Shown piece by piece: positions 53,420 through 62,678 of a stretch of DNA of 64,000 nt (its first letter is position 1; every line of letters begins with the position of its first letter). This stretch comes from JAGZEG01 sp963930185 (lineage in GTDB: Bacteria > Actinomycetota > Coriobacteriia > Coriobacteriales > UMGS124), in assembly GCA_963930185.1 (NCBI GenBank), contig CAWVLT010000044.1, positions 46,226 through 110,225 of the forward strand, written 5' to 3'. The notes below the pieces were generated by a model. The model had not been told where the DNA came from. It worked only from the letters and a program-made list of their open reading frames with translations, and ran no database searches. The translations under genes and the position numbers were made by a program.

Positions 53420-55018
53420 CTATGCGTTGGCGGCTATATCCTCAGCGGCGGTTTGGCCTGCAACCCAGCTAGTTGCCATGCACATGGCATTGCAGGATCC
53501 TCCAACGTTGTAGTACGGTGCGGCAAAGACGCTGCCGTTATCAGAGGAGCCGATGTAAAGGCCGGGGATTGGCTTGAGCTCGGCGTTTACAGCACGGCAC
53601 GAGTTGTCGGTTCGTACTCCGCCCATAGTGTTGAGGCCACCGACCTGGTACTGAATGGCATAGTAGGGGCCCTCGTCAAGGGCGATAAGAAATTCCTTCG
53701 GCAGATTGAGGTCGCTGTCATAGCCGTCGGCACAGAAGCCGTTGTATCGCTCGATGGTGGAGGCAAGGTTCGGCAGTCCGGCGATTTCTGCGAGCTCCTC
53801 TGGAGTCTCGGCCTTCCATGCCCAGCCCTGCTCGATTGCCGCGTCGATGTCCTCTTGCATCCTTGGGCAGGGGTTGTCGAGTGTAAGGGGACCGGGAATC
53901 CAATATTCAGGACGGCCAACGCGGTCGAAAGCGGAGTGCTCGAGAAGGGTGTTGACCATCTTCTGGTCGGCAATTGCGTAGTAATAGCCGAGACGCATCT
54001 CGGCTGCCCCGGCTATGGTAAGAGGTGACTTGGCCATGTCGTATTCGTTAATGAACCTGTCGCCGTTTTGGTCGACGTGTAGAGTCCCGTAGACATCGAA
54101 GGCGAGGGCCTGCGAACGTTTGTCACTCTGCATATAGTTCTCGAAGACTCCCTCGCACTTTTCATTAAACCCGGCGTTGTTGGCAAGGGTGCTCATGCAG
54201 AAATTGGTTTCCATGATGCCGCCTGCCGCAAGTGTCATCTTGATGCCCGCGCCGTCATTCACGGCATAACTGTAACGGCCAAGCTTGATTTGGTCACCAA
54301 ATGCGCTTCGCATCATCTCGTCGTTGTCCATGAAGCCGCCGCAGGCAAGAATTACGGCCTTGGCACGGTACTCGACTTGACCGTCGGGGCCGTCAGCGTA
54401 GAGGCCGACGACTCGGCCGTTCTCAACTATGAGTTCCTTTGCTTCGGTGTTGTAGTCAAACTGCACGCCCTTATCGATGAGGGCAGATTCAACGAGACCC
54501 AGCTTGTTTTCTGTGCTGTAGGTGTGAACAGAAAGAAAGCCAATTCCGTACAGGTCTGAGGATGCAACTGAAATCTCACAACCAAGGTCAGCCCATGTGT
54601 TTATCACGTCGGTGGAGGCTGCGAGGCACTTGCGTACGAGCACGGAGTTGACCGTTCCCTTTGCGAAGTCCATCATTGCGGCGTAGACGGTGTCGAGAGG
54701 GCAATCAATTCCCAATTCCTTCTGGACGTTGGTGTCCGCTGCTGTTGTTCCGCGCATCCAGTTGGTGTTTGAATTAAGACAGCTAGCCGACTTCTCGACG
54801 ACTACGACATTTAACCCAGCTTCGGCGGCTGTATATGCGCCCCAAAGGCCAGATCCCGCACCTACGACAATAACGTCCGCCTCGGTTGTTTTGATGGGTT
54901 CCCAGATCGTTTCCTCTTCTGCTGCTTGGGCTTGGTTGAAGGCTGCCAGTCCCATGGCTGTCAGGCCCGTTATTGCAAGACCACTTGCGATCATGCTGCG
55001 CCTCGTAATCGAACTCAT
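53420..55018 (-). CDS. Tat-exported FAD_binding_2 flavoprotein reductase
   Basis: A 532-residue protein with a Tat-type signal (ITRRSMIASGLAITG, cleavage near AQAAEE) and FAD fold ADVIVVGAGSGLWGAYTAAE. C-terminal motifs are EGPYYAIQYQVGGLNTMGGV and IPGLYIGSSDNGSVFAAPYY, then NVGGSCNAMCMATSWVAG. NTMGG is the fumarate-reductase-like element near the substrate, but the second carboxylate arginine is absent. AAGGAAAGGAG precedes ATG 55018. It lies 127 bases downstream of LuxR regulator 7 on the same strand. Substrate unknown. Confidence 0.9.
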   Translation of the reverse strand: MSSITRRSMIASGLAITGLTAMGLAAFNQAQAAEEETIWEPIKTTEADVIVVGAGSGLWGAYTAAEAGLNVVVVEKSASCLNSNTNWMRGTTAADTNVQKELGIDCPLDTVYAAMMDFAKGTVNSVLVRKCLAASTDVINTWADLGCEISVASSDLYGIGFLSVHTYSTENKLGLVESALIDKGVQFDYNTEAKELIVENGRVVGLYADGPDGQVEYRAKAVILACGGFMDNDEMMRSAFGDQIKLGRYSYAVNDGAGIKMTLAAGGIMETNFCMSTLANNAGFNEKCEGVFENYMQSDKRSQALAFDVYGTLHVDQNGDRFINEYDMAKSPLTIAGAAEMRLGYYYAIADQKMVNTLLEHSAFDRVGRPEYWIPGPLTLDNPCPRMQEDIDAAIEQGWAWKAETPEELAEIAGLPNLASTIERYNGFCADGYDSDLNLPKEFLIALDEGPYYAIQYQVGGLNTMGGVRTDNSCRAVNAELKPIPGLYIGSSDNGSVFAAPYYNVGGSCNAMCMATSWVAGQTAAEDIAANA

Positions 55019-55145
55019 CGTTAGCTCCTTTCCTTGGTAAGGCCAGTGTCAATCGTGATGCATGTCCCAAGGCTATGGGGAACCGTCCGATTTGCGATAG
55101 CCCTACAGAGGGGAAGGAAGTCGATACGCATATCCCCAATATAGG

Positions 55146-56636
55146 TTAACCAACATCTGAGCTGGATTTATTCCCAGGGGTTTCACTATCAGATGGTTCG
55201 TATACATGCTCGACCAAGCTGATTAGCTCTTGTTGGGAATGTACGCCAAGCGCAACATAGAGTGATTTCTTGTATGTTCGTATGGTATTTTCTGCCAGAG
55301 ACAGCTCCTTGGCGATGTAGGGAACATCCCTTCCCGTAGCGAGCAAGCAGAGGATCTCAGATTGTCGAGGCGAAAGTTTACGTCGTTCTGCCAATAAGAA
55401 GCAGCCCATTTGGATTGTGTCGGCCGATGCCATTTCGCGTTCCCGCTTTGTTTGGAGCTCCTGACGAATAATGATGAAAAGGGGTATGGTGAGGAGGTAA
55501 ACAAGCAGGAGGGCCACAGAGATCGCCCTTACCCCCTCGGGGATTGAACTAAGGAAATCATTGCTGAGCAGCGGAATAAATAACGGTCTTGTGAGATAGG
55601 CGATCCCCGCGAAAATGCCGTAGAGGATCTGGGGGTTAATCTGGTATTTTCTGCTTTGTTCAACAGTAAGGACAATCATCATGATAGACATTACTGCTCC
55701 GCATGTTTCCCCCATGAGCACAAATACCCAGCTGCTTGCAGTTTCGTGAATAAACGAGGCGAATACGAATATCGTTGCGAGAACTGGCCATGAGAAAACG
55801 TATAGCCGGGGGATCGTGATATCTCGATCAAGGCCAAACCAAATGAATGCAACGATTGCGGTGCCTGCTATTCTGGCGACTTGCGACAAGACGATGCGAA
55901 ACGATTCGGTGAGTATGTTCGCGTCCCAGTTTAGATCGATTGTCGAATCGACAAAGAAGAACACGATCACGCATAGAAAAGGCACTACAAGGCCTTTGCC
56001 TGCAGCCATGCAGCTAGAGTATGCAGACTCTCTTCCACCCGTGGTGCTTGGGCTCCTCTTCAGGTTAACGTGCGTCAAGACTATTACAAGCGGTACTAGG
56101 AGAAAGGCAATGAGAGGCAATAGACTGCGAGACGGCAGGAATGCGAGACAACAGATGGTCATACCGGCAAGAACGTTGGCGATAAGCAGGAGCTTTTTCA
56201 TGTCATGTATTGACTGCTTTGCGATAACTTCCATCCAAAGGATGAACAGCATGCCTTCGCCGAGTCCTATGCATGCGACCGCGAAGTAGTAGGCAATTTC
56301 GGCATGAATCCCATATTTGGAGACAAGAGACATGATGAGTCCAGCAATAAGTGACACAAAACAAAGAGACGCCTGATTGGGTAGATTTCTCGTGCACACA
56401 AAGGATAGAAATCCCGCGCCAATCATCGTGATAGAGCAGGTAAATTGCTCGATCATCCTACAGGACGATCTCAGATCGTCTCCGAGTTCTAGGCAGTTTA
56501 ATGCGAAGGGGCCCCATGTGAGCAAGGATCCTATTGCCATAAAGAGGGCGGCACCAATGACATATAGGATGTCATTGACCAGCTTCTGTTTTGGATCAAC
56601 ACCGGCTTGATTGGCTTTTACGGTATTATCATTCAT
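55146..56636 (-). CDS. Membrane-anchored LuxR-type transcriptional regulator 7
   Basis: A 496-residue protein with about twelve hydrophobic segments (first LVNDILYVIGAALFMAIGSL) and a C-terminal HTH (LSPRQSEILCLLATGRDVP, NTIRTYKKSLYVALGVHSQQ). ATG 56636 has GGGG seven bases upstream. The gene order LuxR then exported flavoprotein in one orientation repeats that at 22139-20315. Confidence 0.87.
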   Translation of the reverse strand: MNDNTVKANQAGVDPKQKLVNDILYVIGAALFMAIGSLLTWGPFALNCLELGDDLRSSCRMIEQFTCSITMIGAGFLSFVCTRNLPNQASLCFVSLIAGLIMSLVSKYGIHAEIAYYFAVACIGLGEGMLFILWMEVIAKQSIHDMKKLLLIANVLAGMTICCLAFLPSRSLLPLIAFLLVPLVIVLTHVNLKRSPSTTGGRESAYSSCMAAGKGLVVPFLCVIVFFFVDSTIDLNWDANILTESFRIVLSQVARIAGTAIVAFIWFGLDRDITIPRLYVFSWPVLATIFVFASFIHETASSWVFVLMGETCGAVMSIMMIVLTVEQSRKYQINPQILYGIFAGIAYLTRPLFIPLLSNDFLSSIPEGVRAISVALLLVYLLTIPLFIIIRQELQTKREREMASADTIQMGCFLLAERRKLSPRQSEILCLLATGRDVPYIAKELSLAENTIRTYKKSLYVALGVHSQQELISLVEHVYEPSDSETPGNKSSSDVG

Positions 56637-56780
56637 AGGAGATCCCCGTCTAAATGCTTAGCCTGCCTAGAACTGTAGACTCTATTAATGATATATCGAT
56701 TAGGTAGCTTGGGCTTCAAGAGATAGCGTGATATCCGCGGGTAGTTGGTTATTGGAAAGAAGAGGATAGTGGTTGATGCG

Positions 56781-56939
56781 CTAGCACGCCATGCGGGCAT
56801 CGATTGCGCGGACGAGCTTGTCATGGTCTGACGTGCTGACGCGCTTGCAGGGACGTAGGTCCATGTCTTTGTGAGGGCTCGCCTGACTGAACATGATGCA
56901 TGTCAGTACGGCATGCGAGCGAGTTGCATTTTCTATCAT
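56781..56939 (-). CDS. Possible small protein or gene remnant
   Basis: A 52-residue minus-strand frame (MIENATRSHAVLTCIMFSQ, then CKRVSTSDHDKLVRAIDARM) starts at ATG 56939 with GGGAC just upstream. It has normal amino-acid composition but no family I recognise, and it occupies the space where the promoter of the plus-strand flavoprotein should be. It may be chance. The rest of 56637-57099 shows no gene. Confidence 0.2.
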   Translation of the reverse strand: MIENATRSHAVLTCIMFSQASPHKDMDLRPCKRVSTSDHDKLVRAIDARMAC

Positions 56940-57099
56940 TGTCCCTGCATTTAATTTCCTGTGCCGGGCAAAAGACTTTTGGTATTTACCACATCATAAC
57001 GACATTATGGATACAGCCCTGATGGCATTTATAGTTACGAGTAAGGAAATGGGTTCCTACCGGGGATCCAAGGCATACCGAATGGGGAGGGAGAGGGAT

Positions 57100-58959
57100 A
57101 TGGCGAATGCCACAAGTGTTCCGAGGCGTACGTTTATCCAGGGGGCAGGCATGACTGGAACCGCTGTTGCTCTTGGGATGGCCATGGCCGGTGCGTCGGC
57201 TGGCCTTGCGGATGAACTCGGCGAACAGCCCGTTGGTCAGCCTGACGAGTATGATATCCAAGTACATGAGGCCGATGTCGTGATTGTGGGTGGCGGCATC
57301 GCCGGAACCACGGCAGCGCGCCGCATTATGGCACAGGGGCTAAGCGTCGCGATTGTTGACAAGGGACCGTGGGCCCACTCGGGCACGTCAGGTATCAACT
57401 GGGGCCACAATGCTGAGAGCAACGAGTGGGCGGAGGGTGATGGCTCCAACACCTTTGGTGCTTGGATTTACATGCTTGAAGGCATGCTCAACCAGCCCAA
57501 TGGCCTTGCTATGTGCCAGGCGGTTCATGCCGGTCGTCCGTGTGCAACTTTTGAGCAAATGGGCTGCATCCTCGAGCGTGGCAAGGACGGCCATACGGCG
57601 GCGGGCAATGCGCCGGCCGATCTTGTTGTGGATAATGGCACGTTCAACCGCTACTTCTGCTTGGATCTCGAGCGCAGGGGTGCCGATATCTATGATCGCA
57701 CGATGGTTCTCGATCTGCTCCAGGATGCTGAGGGGCGTGCAGCTGGTGTGGTTGCGGTGAGCCTGGTCGATGGTAGCGCACATGTGTTCAGGGGTAAGGC
57801 GATTGTCTTCGCTACGGGCAGCTACTGCTGGGTTACCGGATACAACGGCATGAAGCCGCATACCATCGCCGGCCCCGAGAACACTGGTGATGGCCTTGCC
57901 ATTCTCATGCGCAAGGGACTTGCGATGCGTGACATGGAAGAGCTGCCCATCGACTTTGTGCAGTGGAACCCTCTCGGCATCCGTCAGGGTATGGGTGCGC
58001 AGGGTGCTTCGACAATCAACTGGAAGTTCATGTACGACAAAGATCTCAATCCGCTGGTGCCCGAGGGTGTCGAGAGTGTGTCGAACGGACAGCTTGCCCG
58101 CTACTACTACCGTGCTCAGCTCGAAGGCCGAGGAACAGAGAACGGTGGCGTGTACGTAGCTACCCATGACCCGGACTCCGATGACCGCTACTACCGTCGT
58201 TGCAAGGAGAACGAGCGGATTTACTTGGGTTACGAGCTACCCGATTATACTGAGGTCGTTGCTGAGCAGTGGGAGGTCGCCGGCCATCCGTTTGACTACT
58301 CGCCTACGGCGGAGACTGCCATCCCCAGCCTGTTCTACGCTGCGTCTGGCCAGGGTGTTTGGGCGGGCTGCGGATTTTTCGGTGCGTTTGGCTCTGGGTT
58401 TATGGCGGGCGAGGGGGCTGCTGCCCGTGCTCTCGAGACTGAGGATGCCCCCGCAATCGACTGGGCTGCCGCGAATGCTGCCCTTGCTGAGGCGTATGCC
58501 CTGCTCGAGTCTGAGCCGGACGATCCACTTCGTTCCACCGTGGTGTTCCGCGACATCCAGAATGCTTACTGGTCCGGGCTAAGCCCTCTGCGCAACGCCG
58601 ATGGCATCAAGGGGTCGATTGCCGAGCTTGACCGCATCGAAAAAGAAGAGCTTCCCAGGATGTACGTCCCCCAGAAGTCGCGCCAGTATAACACCGACTG
58701 GCATCGTGCGCTCGAGGCTCGCAACATGCTTATGTGTGCCCGCGCCACCGGTGAGGCTGCCCTGCTGCGCGAGGAGTGCCGAGGTGCACACGTGCGTGAG
58801 GACTTCCCCATTGAGGATAACGAGAACTTCCTCAAGAGCACCAAAGTTTCGTATTCCAACGGGGAGTGGAGCGCAAGTCTCGAAGAGCTGGACGGCACGA
58901 TCATGTCTGTCGAGGACATGAAGCCGATCATGCCCAAGCTCGATCTGTTTGAGCAGTAA
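57100..58959 (+). CDS. Tat-exported Frd/Sdh-type FAD flavoprotein subunit
   Basis: A 619-residue paralogue of the protein at 3209. The Tat signal is PRRTFIQGAGMTG, with cleavage near AGLADE. The FAD fold is ADVVIVGGGIAGTTAARRIM. In place of the HSHTVAAQGG loop of fumarate reductase it has AHSGTSGINWGH. The C-terminal domain carries ECRGAHVREDFPIEDNENF, a clear Frd/Sdh landmark. ATG 57100 is preceded by GGGAGGGAGAGGGA; the longer open frame to 56893 has no ribosome site. The Fe-S subunit follows 48 bases later, then a LysR gene. Substrate unknown. Confidence 0.9.
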   Translation: MANATSVPRRTFIQGAGMTGTAVALGMAMAGASAGLADELGEQPVGQPDEYDIQVHEADVVIVGGGIAGTTAARRIMAQGLSVAIVDKGPWAHSGTSGINWGHNAESNEWAEGDGSNTFGAWIYMLEGMLNQPNGLAMCQAVHAGRPCATFEQMGCILERGKDGHTAAGNAPADLVVDNGTFNRYFCLDLERRGADIYDRTMVLDLLQDAEGRAAGVVAVSLVDGSAHVFRGKAIVFATGSYCWVTGYNGMKPHTIAGPENTGDGLAILMRKGLAMRDMEELPIDFVQWNPLGIRQGMGAQGASTINWKFMYDKDLNPLVPEGVESVSNGQLARYYYRAQLEGRGTENGGVYVATHDPDSDDRYYRRCKENERIYLGYELPDYTEVVAEQWEVAGHPFDYSPTAETAIPSLFYAASGQGVWAGCGFFGAFGSGFMAGEGAAARALETEDAPAIDWAAANAALAEAYALLESEPDDPLRSTVVFRDIQNAYWSGLSPLRNADGIKGSIAELDRIEKEELPRMYVPQKSRQYNTDWHRALEARNMLMCARATGEAALLREECRGAHVREDFPIEDNENFLKSTKVSYSNGEWSASLEELDGTIMSVEDMKPIMPKLDLFEQ

Positions 58960-59007
58960 GGGCGCGGTAGAAGGTTTGACCGATCGAGCAGGAAGCGAGG
59001 GATTTCA

Positions 59008-59742
59008 ATGGCGACTATCACCGCCAAAATATTTAGGTATGATCCAAGCGTGGACGAGGAACCGCACTACTCCACACATGAGGTCGAGTGGATTGACGAT
59101 GGCACGGGCATCATGACCGCGTTGCAGGTTCTTCACGCCATCAACTATGACGAAGAAGCTTTTGGCTATGATCACAACTGCTCGTCGGGTTTGTGCGGGC
59201 GCTGCAGCATGCTGATCGACGGCAAGCCTGGTCTTGCCTGCTGGACTCCGCTTGAGCCTGGCGAGCACACGTTCGAGCCGTTGCCGGGCTTCCCGGTCAT
59301 TAAAGACCTCGTAGTTGATCGCAGCAAGGCACGCCAGCAGTTCGTGAACGTTGATACGACCATCCACACCGTCGATCCCATTGTTACGCTGCCCGATATT
59401 GACTACGAGCTGTATTGGGAGACGCTTGAGCGCCTGAACATGTGTCGCGAGTGCATGCAGTGCTATGCTGTGTGCCCCGTGCTCAAGGATGGAAATAACA
59501 CGCGATTCGTTGGCCCGGGTGCCATGGGGCAGATTGCCCAGCGCTACTTCGACACCGAGGATCAGAGCGATCGACTCGGACAGGCTGTCTTTTCCGGCTT
59601 GTGGGATTGCACGCTATGCGGCGAGTGCACGGCCGTATGCCCGTCCGGCATCAAGCATGTCGAACTATTCCAGAAGATGCAAGAAGATGCGCGCGAGCGC
59701 GGGCTTGTGCCTTCCGAAGACGTGGAGAAAGATTTCGCATAG
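59008..59742 (+). CDS. FrdB/SdhB-like iron-sulfur subunit
   Basis: A 244-residue partner of the flavoprotein at 57100. The 2Fe-2S cysteines are 58, 63, 66 and 78 (NCSSGLCGRC, then GLACW). The first cluster motif of the second domain is CRECMQCYAVCP (146-156) and the second is CTLCGECTAVCP (201-211), both complete with proline. No signal peptide is present. It probably shuttles electrons from an unidentified quinol or ferredoxin donor to the exported flavoprotein. AGGGA lies upstream of ATG 59008. Confidence 0.92.
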   Translation: MATITAKIFRYDPSVDEEPHYSTHEVEWIDDGTGIMTALQVLHAINYDEEAFGYDHNCSSGLCGRCSMLIDGKPGLACWTPLEPGEHTFEPLPGFPVIKDLVVDRSKARQQFVNVDTTIHTVDPIVTLPDIDYELYWETLERLNMCRECMQCYAVCPVLKDGNNTRFVGPGAMGQIAQRYFDTEDQSDRLGQAVFSGLWDCTLCGECTAVCPSGIKHVELFQKMQEDARERGLVPSEDVEKDFA

Positions 59743-59799
59743 TATCTGTCGCGAATTCAGACCTATTTCGCGATGTTGCTAAATGGTCGGGGCTTATAA

Positions 59800-59840
59800 A
59801 TGCGGGAGAGGCGTGCTTGCGTCTCTTCCGCATATGTTTA
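59800..59840 (+). terminator. Terminator-like hairpin after the Fe-S subunit
   Basis: ATGCGGGAGAGGCG pairs with CGTCTCTTCCGCAT (minor G-T pairs) around a six-base loop, followed by ATGTTTAA. It lies 57 bases after the stop and separates the operon from the LysR gene. Confidence 0.55.
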
Positions 59841-59942
59841 ACACGGGTGACAGGGTGTCTCGCCGTTCTTCATATTGCGATTGACGTGATCGTGCTTACA
59901 GCAATAGCATGTACCCCAAAGGGATTTGGGGAGGGGATTGTC

Positions 59943-60863
59943 GTGCGTGTCGAGGTGTTGCGTGAGTTCATAGAATTTGCCAAGTATCAAAATATCAGCG
60001 CGGCTGCAAAGAAGCTCTTTATTACACAACCGGCATTGAGCAACCACATTGCAAGTATCGAAAAAGAACTGGGACTAGAGCTCGTCCGTCATGGAAAGAC
60101 GATGGAGCTCACGGCTGCTGGACGGGCGTTTTTCGAGGGCTGCTGCGAGGTCGTGGGGGCATACGACTCTATGATTGAAAGGGTTCGCGTGCTTGCAGAC
60201 CAAGGTAATCCCGGAACGCTCGTTATTAAAGCAGACACGAGCGGAACAAGCGGCTCTTGTCGGCTCTTGGATCTAATAAGCCAGTTCAAACGGCTGCATC
60301 CTTCGATAACGGTGACCTTTAACAACTCTAGTAAGAACAGTGTCGCGGCTGACCTTGCGTCAGGTGAACTCGATTGTGCTCAGGTCTACAACTACATTGA
60401 TGGGCGTGCTGGAGCAGAGCTAATAGGGGGAGAGTGTGACCAGCTTGATTCGATCGTTATCGACCAGGCCCCCATTACCGTTGTGGCAAATAAGGATCAT
60501 CCCTTGATGTCAAAGAAGAGCATTTCTTTTGGAGACATCCTCCGCTTTCCATATGCCATGCCGGCGGGGGCCGCTTTCATAGAGTGCGAGGCTTCTATTA
60601 GGCAACTGTATCACAAGCATGGGACGGAGTTAAAAAATATCCACTACAAGGTCGTTGATTCGATAGCCGACCTCGTTGCAATGGAAACGCATGGGGATGA
60701 GCTGCTCATAATGGGGGCGTCACCTGCTCTTCCGAGTGCGATGGCATGTCGTTCGTTTGATCCCCAGGAGTATCAGGACTTCTGCCTGATTTACCGTAAG
60801 GACAGTGACAACACCGTGCTGAAGGAGTTCATCGAGTTTGTTCGGTCGGACGGGCGCCCCTGA
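59943..60863 (+). CDS. LysR-family transcriptional regulator
   Basis: A 306-residue LysR protein (EFIEFAKYQNISAAAKKLFI, TQPALSNHIASIEKELG). GTG 59943 has GGGGAGGGG six bases upstream and gives the typical short N-terminus; the open frame back to 59601 overlaps the Fe-S gene and is not used. By analogy with the 2157/3209 locus it probably controls the flavoprotein/Fe-S pair just upstream, although here it is co-directional rather than divergent. Confidence 0.9.
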   Translation: MRVEVLREFIEFAKYQNISAAAKKLFITQPALSNHIASIEKELGLELVRHGKTMELTAAGRAFFEGCCEVVGAYDSMIERVRVLADQGNPGTLVIKADTSGTSGSCRLLDLISQFKRLHPSITVTFNNSSKNSVAADLASGELDCAQVYNYIDGRAGAELIGGECDQLDSIVIDQAPITVVANKDHPLMSKKSISFGDILRFPYAMPAGAAFIECEASIRQLYHKHGTELKNIHYKVVDSIADLVAMETHGDELLIMGASPALPSAMACRSFDPQEYQDFCLIYRKDSDNTVLKEFIEFVRSDGRP

Positions 60864-60981
60864 GCGGCCGAAGGGCTGGTGAGCTTCAGCACTTGTGGCT
60901 ACAAAATTCCAACAGGCTCTATTTGTGTCTATGTAGGGTATGGCGAGGTACTGCAAGCGTGCGTGGGCCTTCTCTGATGCG

Positions 60982-62460
60982 TCAGCGGTGGCGGTTGGGT
61001 CTTTTCGGATTCAGCGGAGCATCTGTTCTTGGAGAACTTCCGTCCTTCTTCTCGATAAGCTGGATCAGCTCGCTTTTGCTATGAATGCCAAGCTTAGTGT
61101 AGATGCTCTTTGTGTGTGAGCGGACAGTGTTCAATGAAACTGTGAGTCTTTCGCCGATCTGCGGCAGAGTATATCCTCGACAGAGCAGCTTAACTACTTC
61201 GGTTTCGCGTCCAGACAATCCGAATGAGGCCGCCAACCAAGCAAAGTCGTCCGTATCGTGCTTTTCGGATTGAGTCACGAATTCGTCTTTGTGAGCTGTA
61301 CTTTTCTGCGGTCTTTGTAATACAAGAAAGAACGTATAGCCGATTAGAAGTATTGCCATGCAGAACGAGAGTGCTGCAGCAAACGTTCTGCTGGCACCGT
61401 GGCTCATGACAGGGAATAGTAGGTGGAGTATACCTGACGGTATATTTGTCTGCATGAAGAGGACGGCTCCAATTCCAAATGTCATTGTTTTCGGTAGGGA
61501 TTCGCGATAGGCGAGTCCGGAAACAAAAGTCCAGGCGAATATCATGAGGCAGTCCTGTGTGGCGTTCATAAAGCTGACGGAAGTGGGCAGATCGATGAAG
61601 CAGAATGACGAGTAGCCCAGCAGGCCGCAGAAAATCAGGCACGAATAGAGGCCCCAAAGCTGGTCGGGGTTATCGTGACTAAGGGGAATCGCCCATAAAA
61701 AGTTAACCACGAACACGAGAAGAAACACGGGCAATCTCAGCGCGTTGGACGTGAAGAGCCGAGAGGCCTCCTGTGAAGGGGCAACGACCACTTCTGTTGC
61801 TGCGCACGCGATGCTGCATAACAGAAGTAAACAAAGAACACCCCATGGAGGACTTGTTAGGTGTTTGGCCGTTATGCGTTTCCAGTTGCCATCGTAGATC
61901 GTGCACTCTGTTGGAAGTAGCAGTAGTCCGCCGCAAATTATCGGCGAAGCTACGGCTATGCCTCCCATTACAACAGGAGACGCTCCTTCAAGAACGGTGA
62001 TTAGTATCCCGTATAGCGCAAATGCTCCTGTTATGGAAAGGGAGGATAGGCTTGGGCTGATGGATGAGGTCCGTGTTCCCCATCCAAGCAACAGCATTGC
62101 TGCCCCAAATCCATGAACTACCCGTCCTAATACGAAGAGCGGGTCAGCGGGGTCATCAATGCCCATGATGCTGATGCAACCGGCAAGCATGGAAACCATG
62201 GCAACGATAACGGCGTACCGCATGATTTTGGACGACAGGGGTTTTAGGGCGACGAGGATAATCACGAGGATTATGGTGGCAAGCTGGGCTAGACGTGAGC
62301 ATGTGAATGCATCTGCGGCGCTACTTGCAAATGAGTTACCAAAGATGCTCCAGGCGCTTAGCCTGAACGCGAGAATACCGAGAGAGGTTATGCAGCAGAG
62401 AAGCAGGCGATTGCTTTTCTGCGAACTGATGCCTGTGCTTGCGGGTAAATGCCTGTGCAC
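60982..62460 (-). CDS. Membrane-anchored LuxR-type transcriptional regulator 8
   Basis: A 492-residue protein with about twelve hydrophobic segments (first RLLLCCITSLGILAFRL) and a C-terminal HTH (LSGRETEVVKLLCRGYTLP, NTVRSHTKSIYTKLGIHSKS). I prefer GTG 62460, with GGGGGAG eight bases upstream. ATG 62532 is in frame but has no ribosome site and lies inside an operator-like palindrome. It is divergent from the second OYE-type gene, its probable target. Confidence 0.82.
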   Translation of the reverse strand: MHRHLPASTGISSQKSNRLLLCCITSLGILAFRLSAWSIFGNSFASSAADAFTCSRLAQLATIILVIILVALKPLSSKIMRYAVIVAMVSMLAGCISIMGIDDPADPLFVLGRVVHGFGAAMLLLGWGTRTSSISPSLSSLSITGAFALYGILITVLEGASPVVMGGIAVASPIICGGLLLLPTECTIYDGNWKRITAKHLTSPPWGVLCLLLLCSIACAATEVVVAPSQEASRLFTSNALRLPVFLLVFVVNFLWAIPLSHDNPDQLWGLYSCLIFCGLLGYSSFCFIDLPTSVSFMNATQDCLMIFAWTFVSGLAYRESLPKTMTFGIGAVLFMQTNIPSGILHLLFPVMSHGASRTFAAALSFCMAILLIGYTFFLVLQRPQKSTAHKDEFVTQSEKHDTDDFAWLAASFGLSGRETEVVKLLCRGYTLPQIGERLTVSLNTVRSHTKSIYTKLGIHSKSELIQLIEKKDGSSPRTDAPLNPKRPNRHR

Positions 62461-62520
62461 AATTCCCACTCCCCCATGACTGGCAAGCGCCTGCAGACAG
62501 AACTGTTCGGATTTTAGCAC

Positions 62521-62582
62521 CACATCATCCATGTGGTTTTGTTTCTGGTCGGCGTTGGCATGCAGAGCACATCATCAATGTG
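62521..62582. promoter_or_regulatory. Two copies of a CACAT-N5-ATGTG palindrome
   Basis: CACATCATCCATGTG (62521-62535) and CACATCATCAATGTG (62568-62582) differ by one base and are spaced 47 bases apart in the promoter region between LuxR 8 and the OYE-type gene. They look like a pair of binding sites for a dimeric regulator, most simply LuxR 8 itself. Confidence 0.65.
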
Positions 62583-62678
62583 ATGCAGGGCGAAATGGGT
62601 GATCTTAGTGTTAATCCCATAAGCGAGCAAAGCCAGAAGAGGGCTTTGAACTCGAGGCTATGGGAAGGGAGATGCGAT

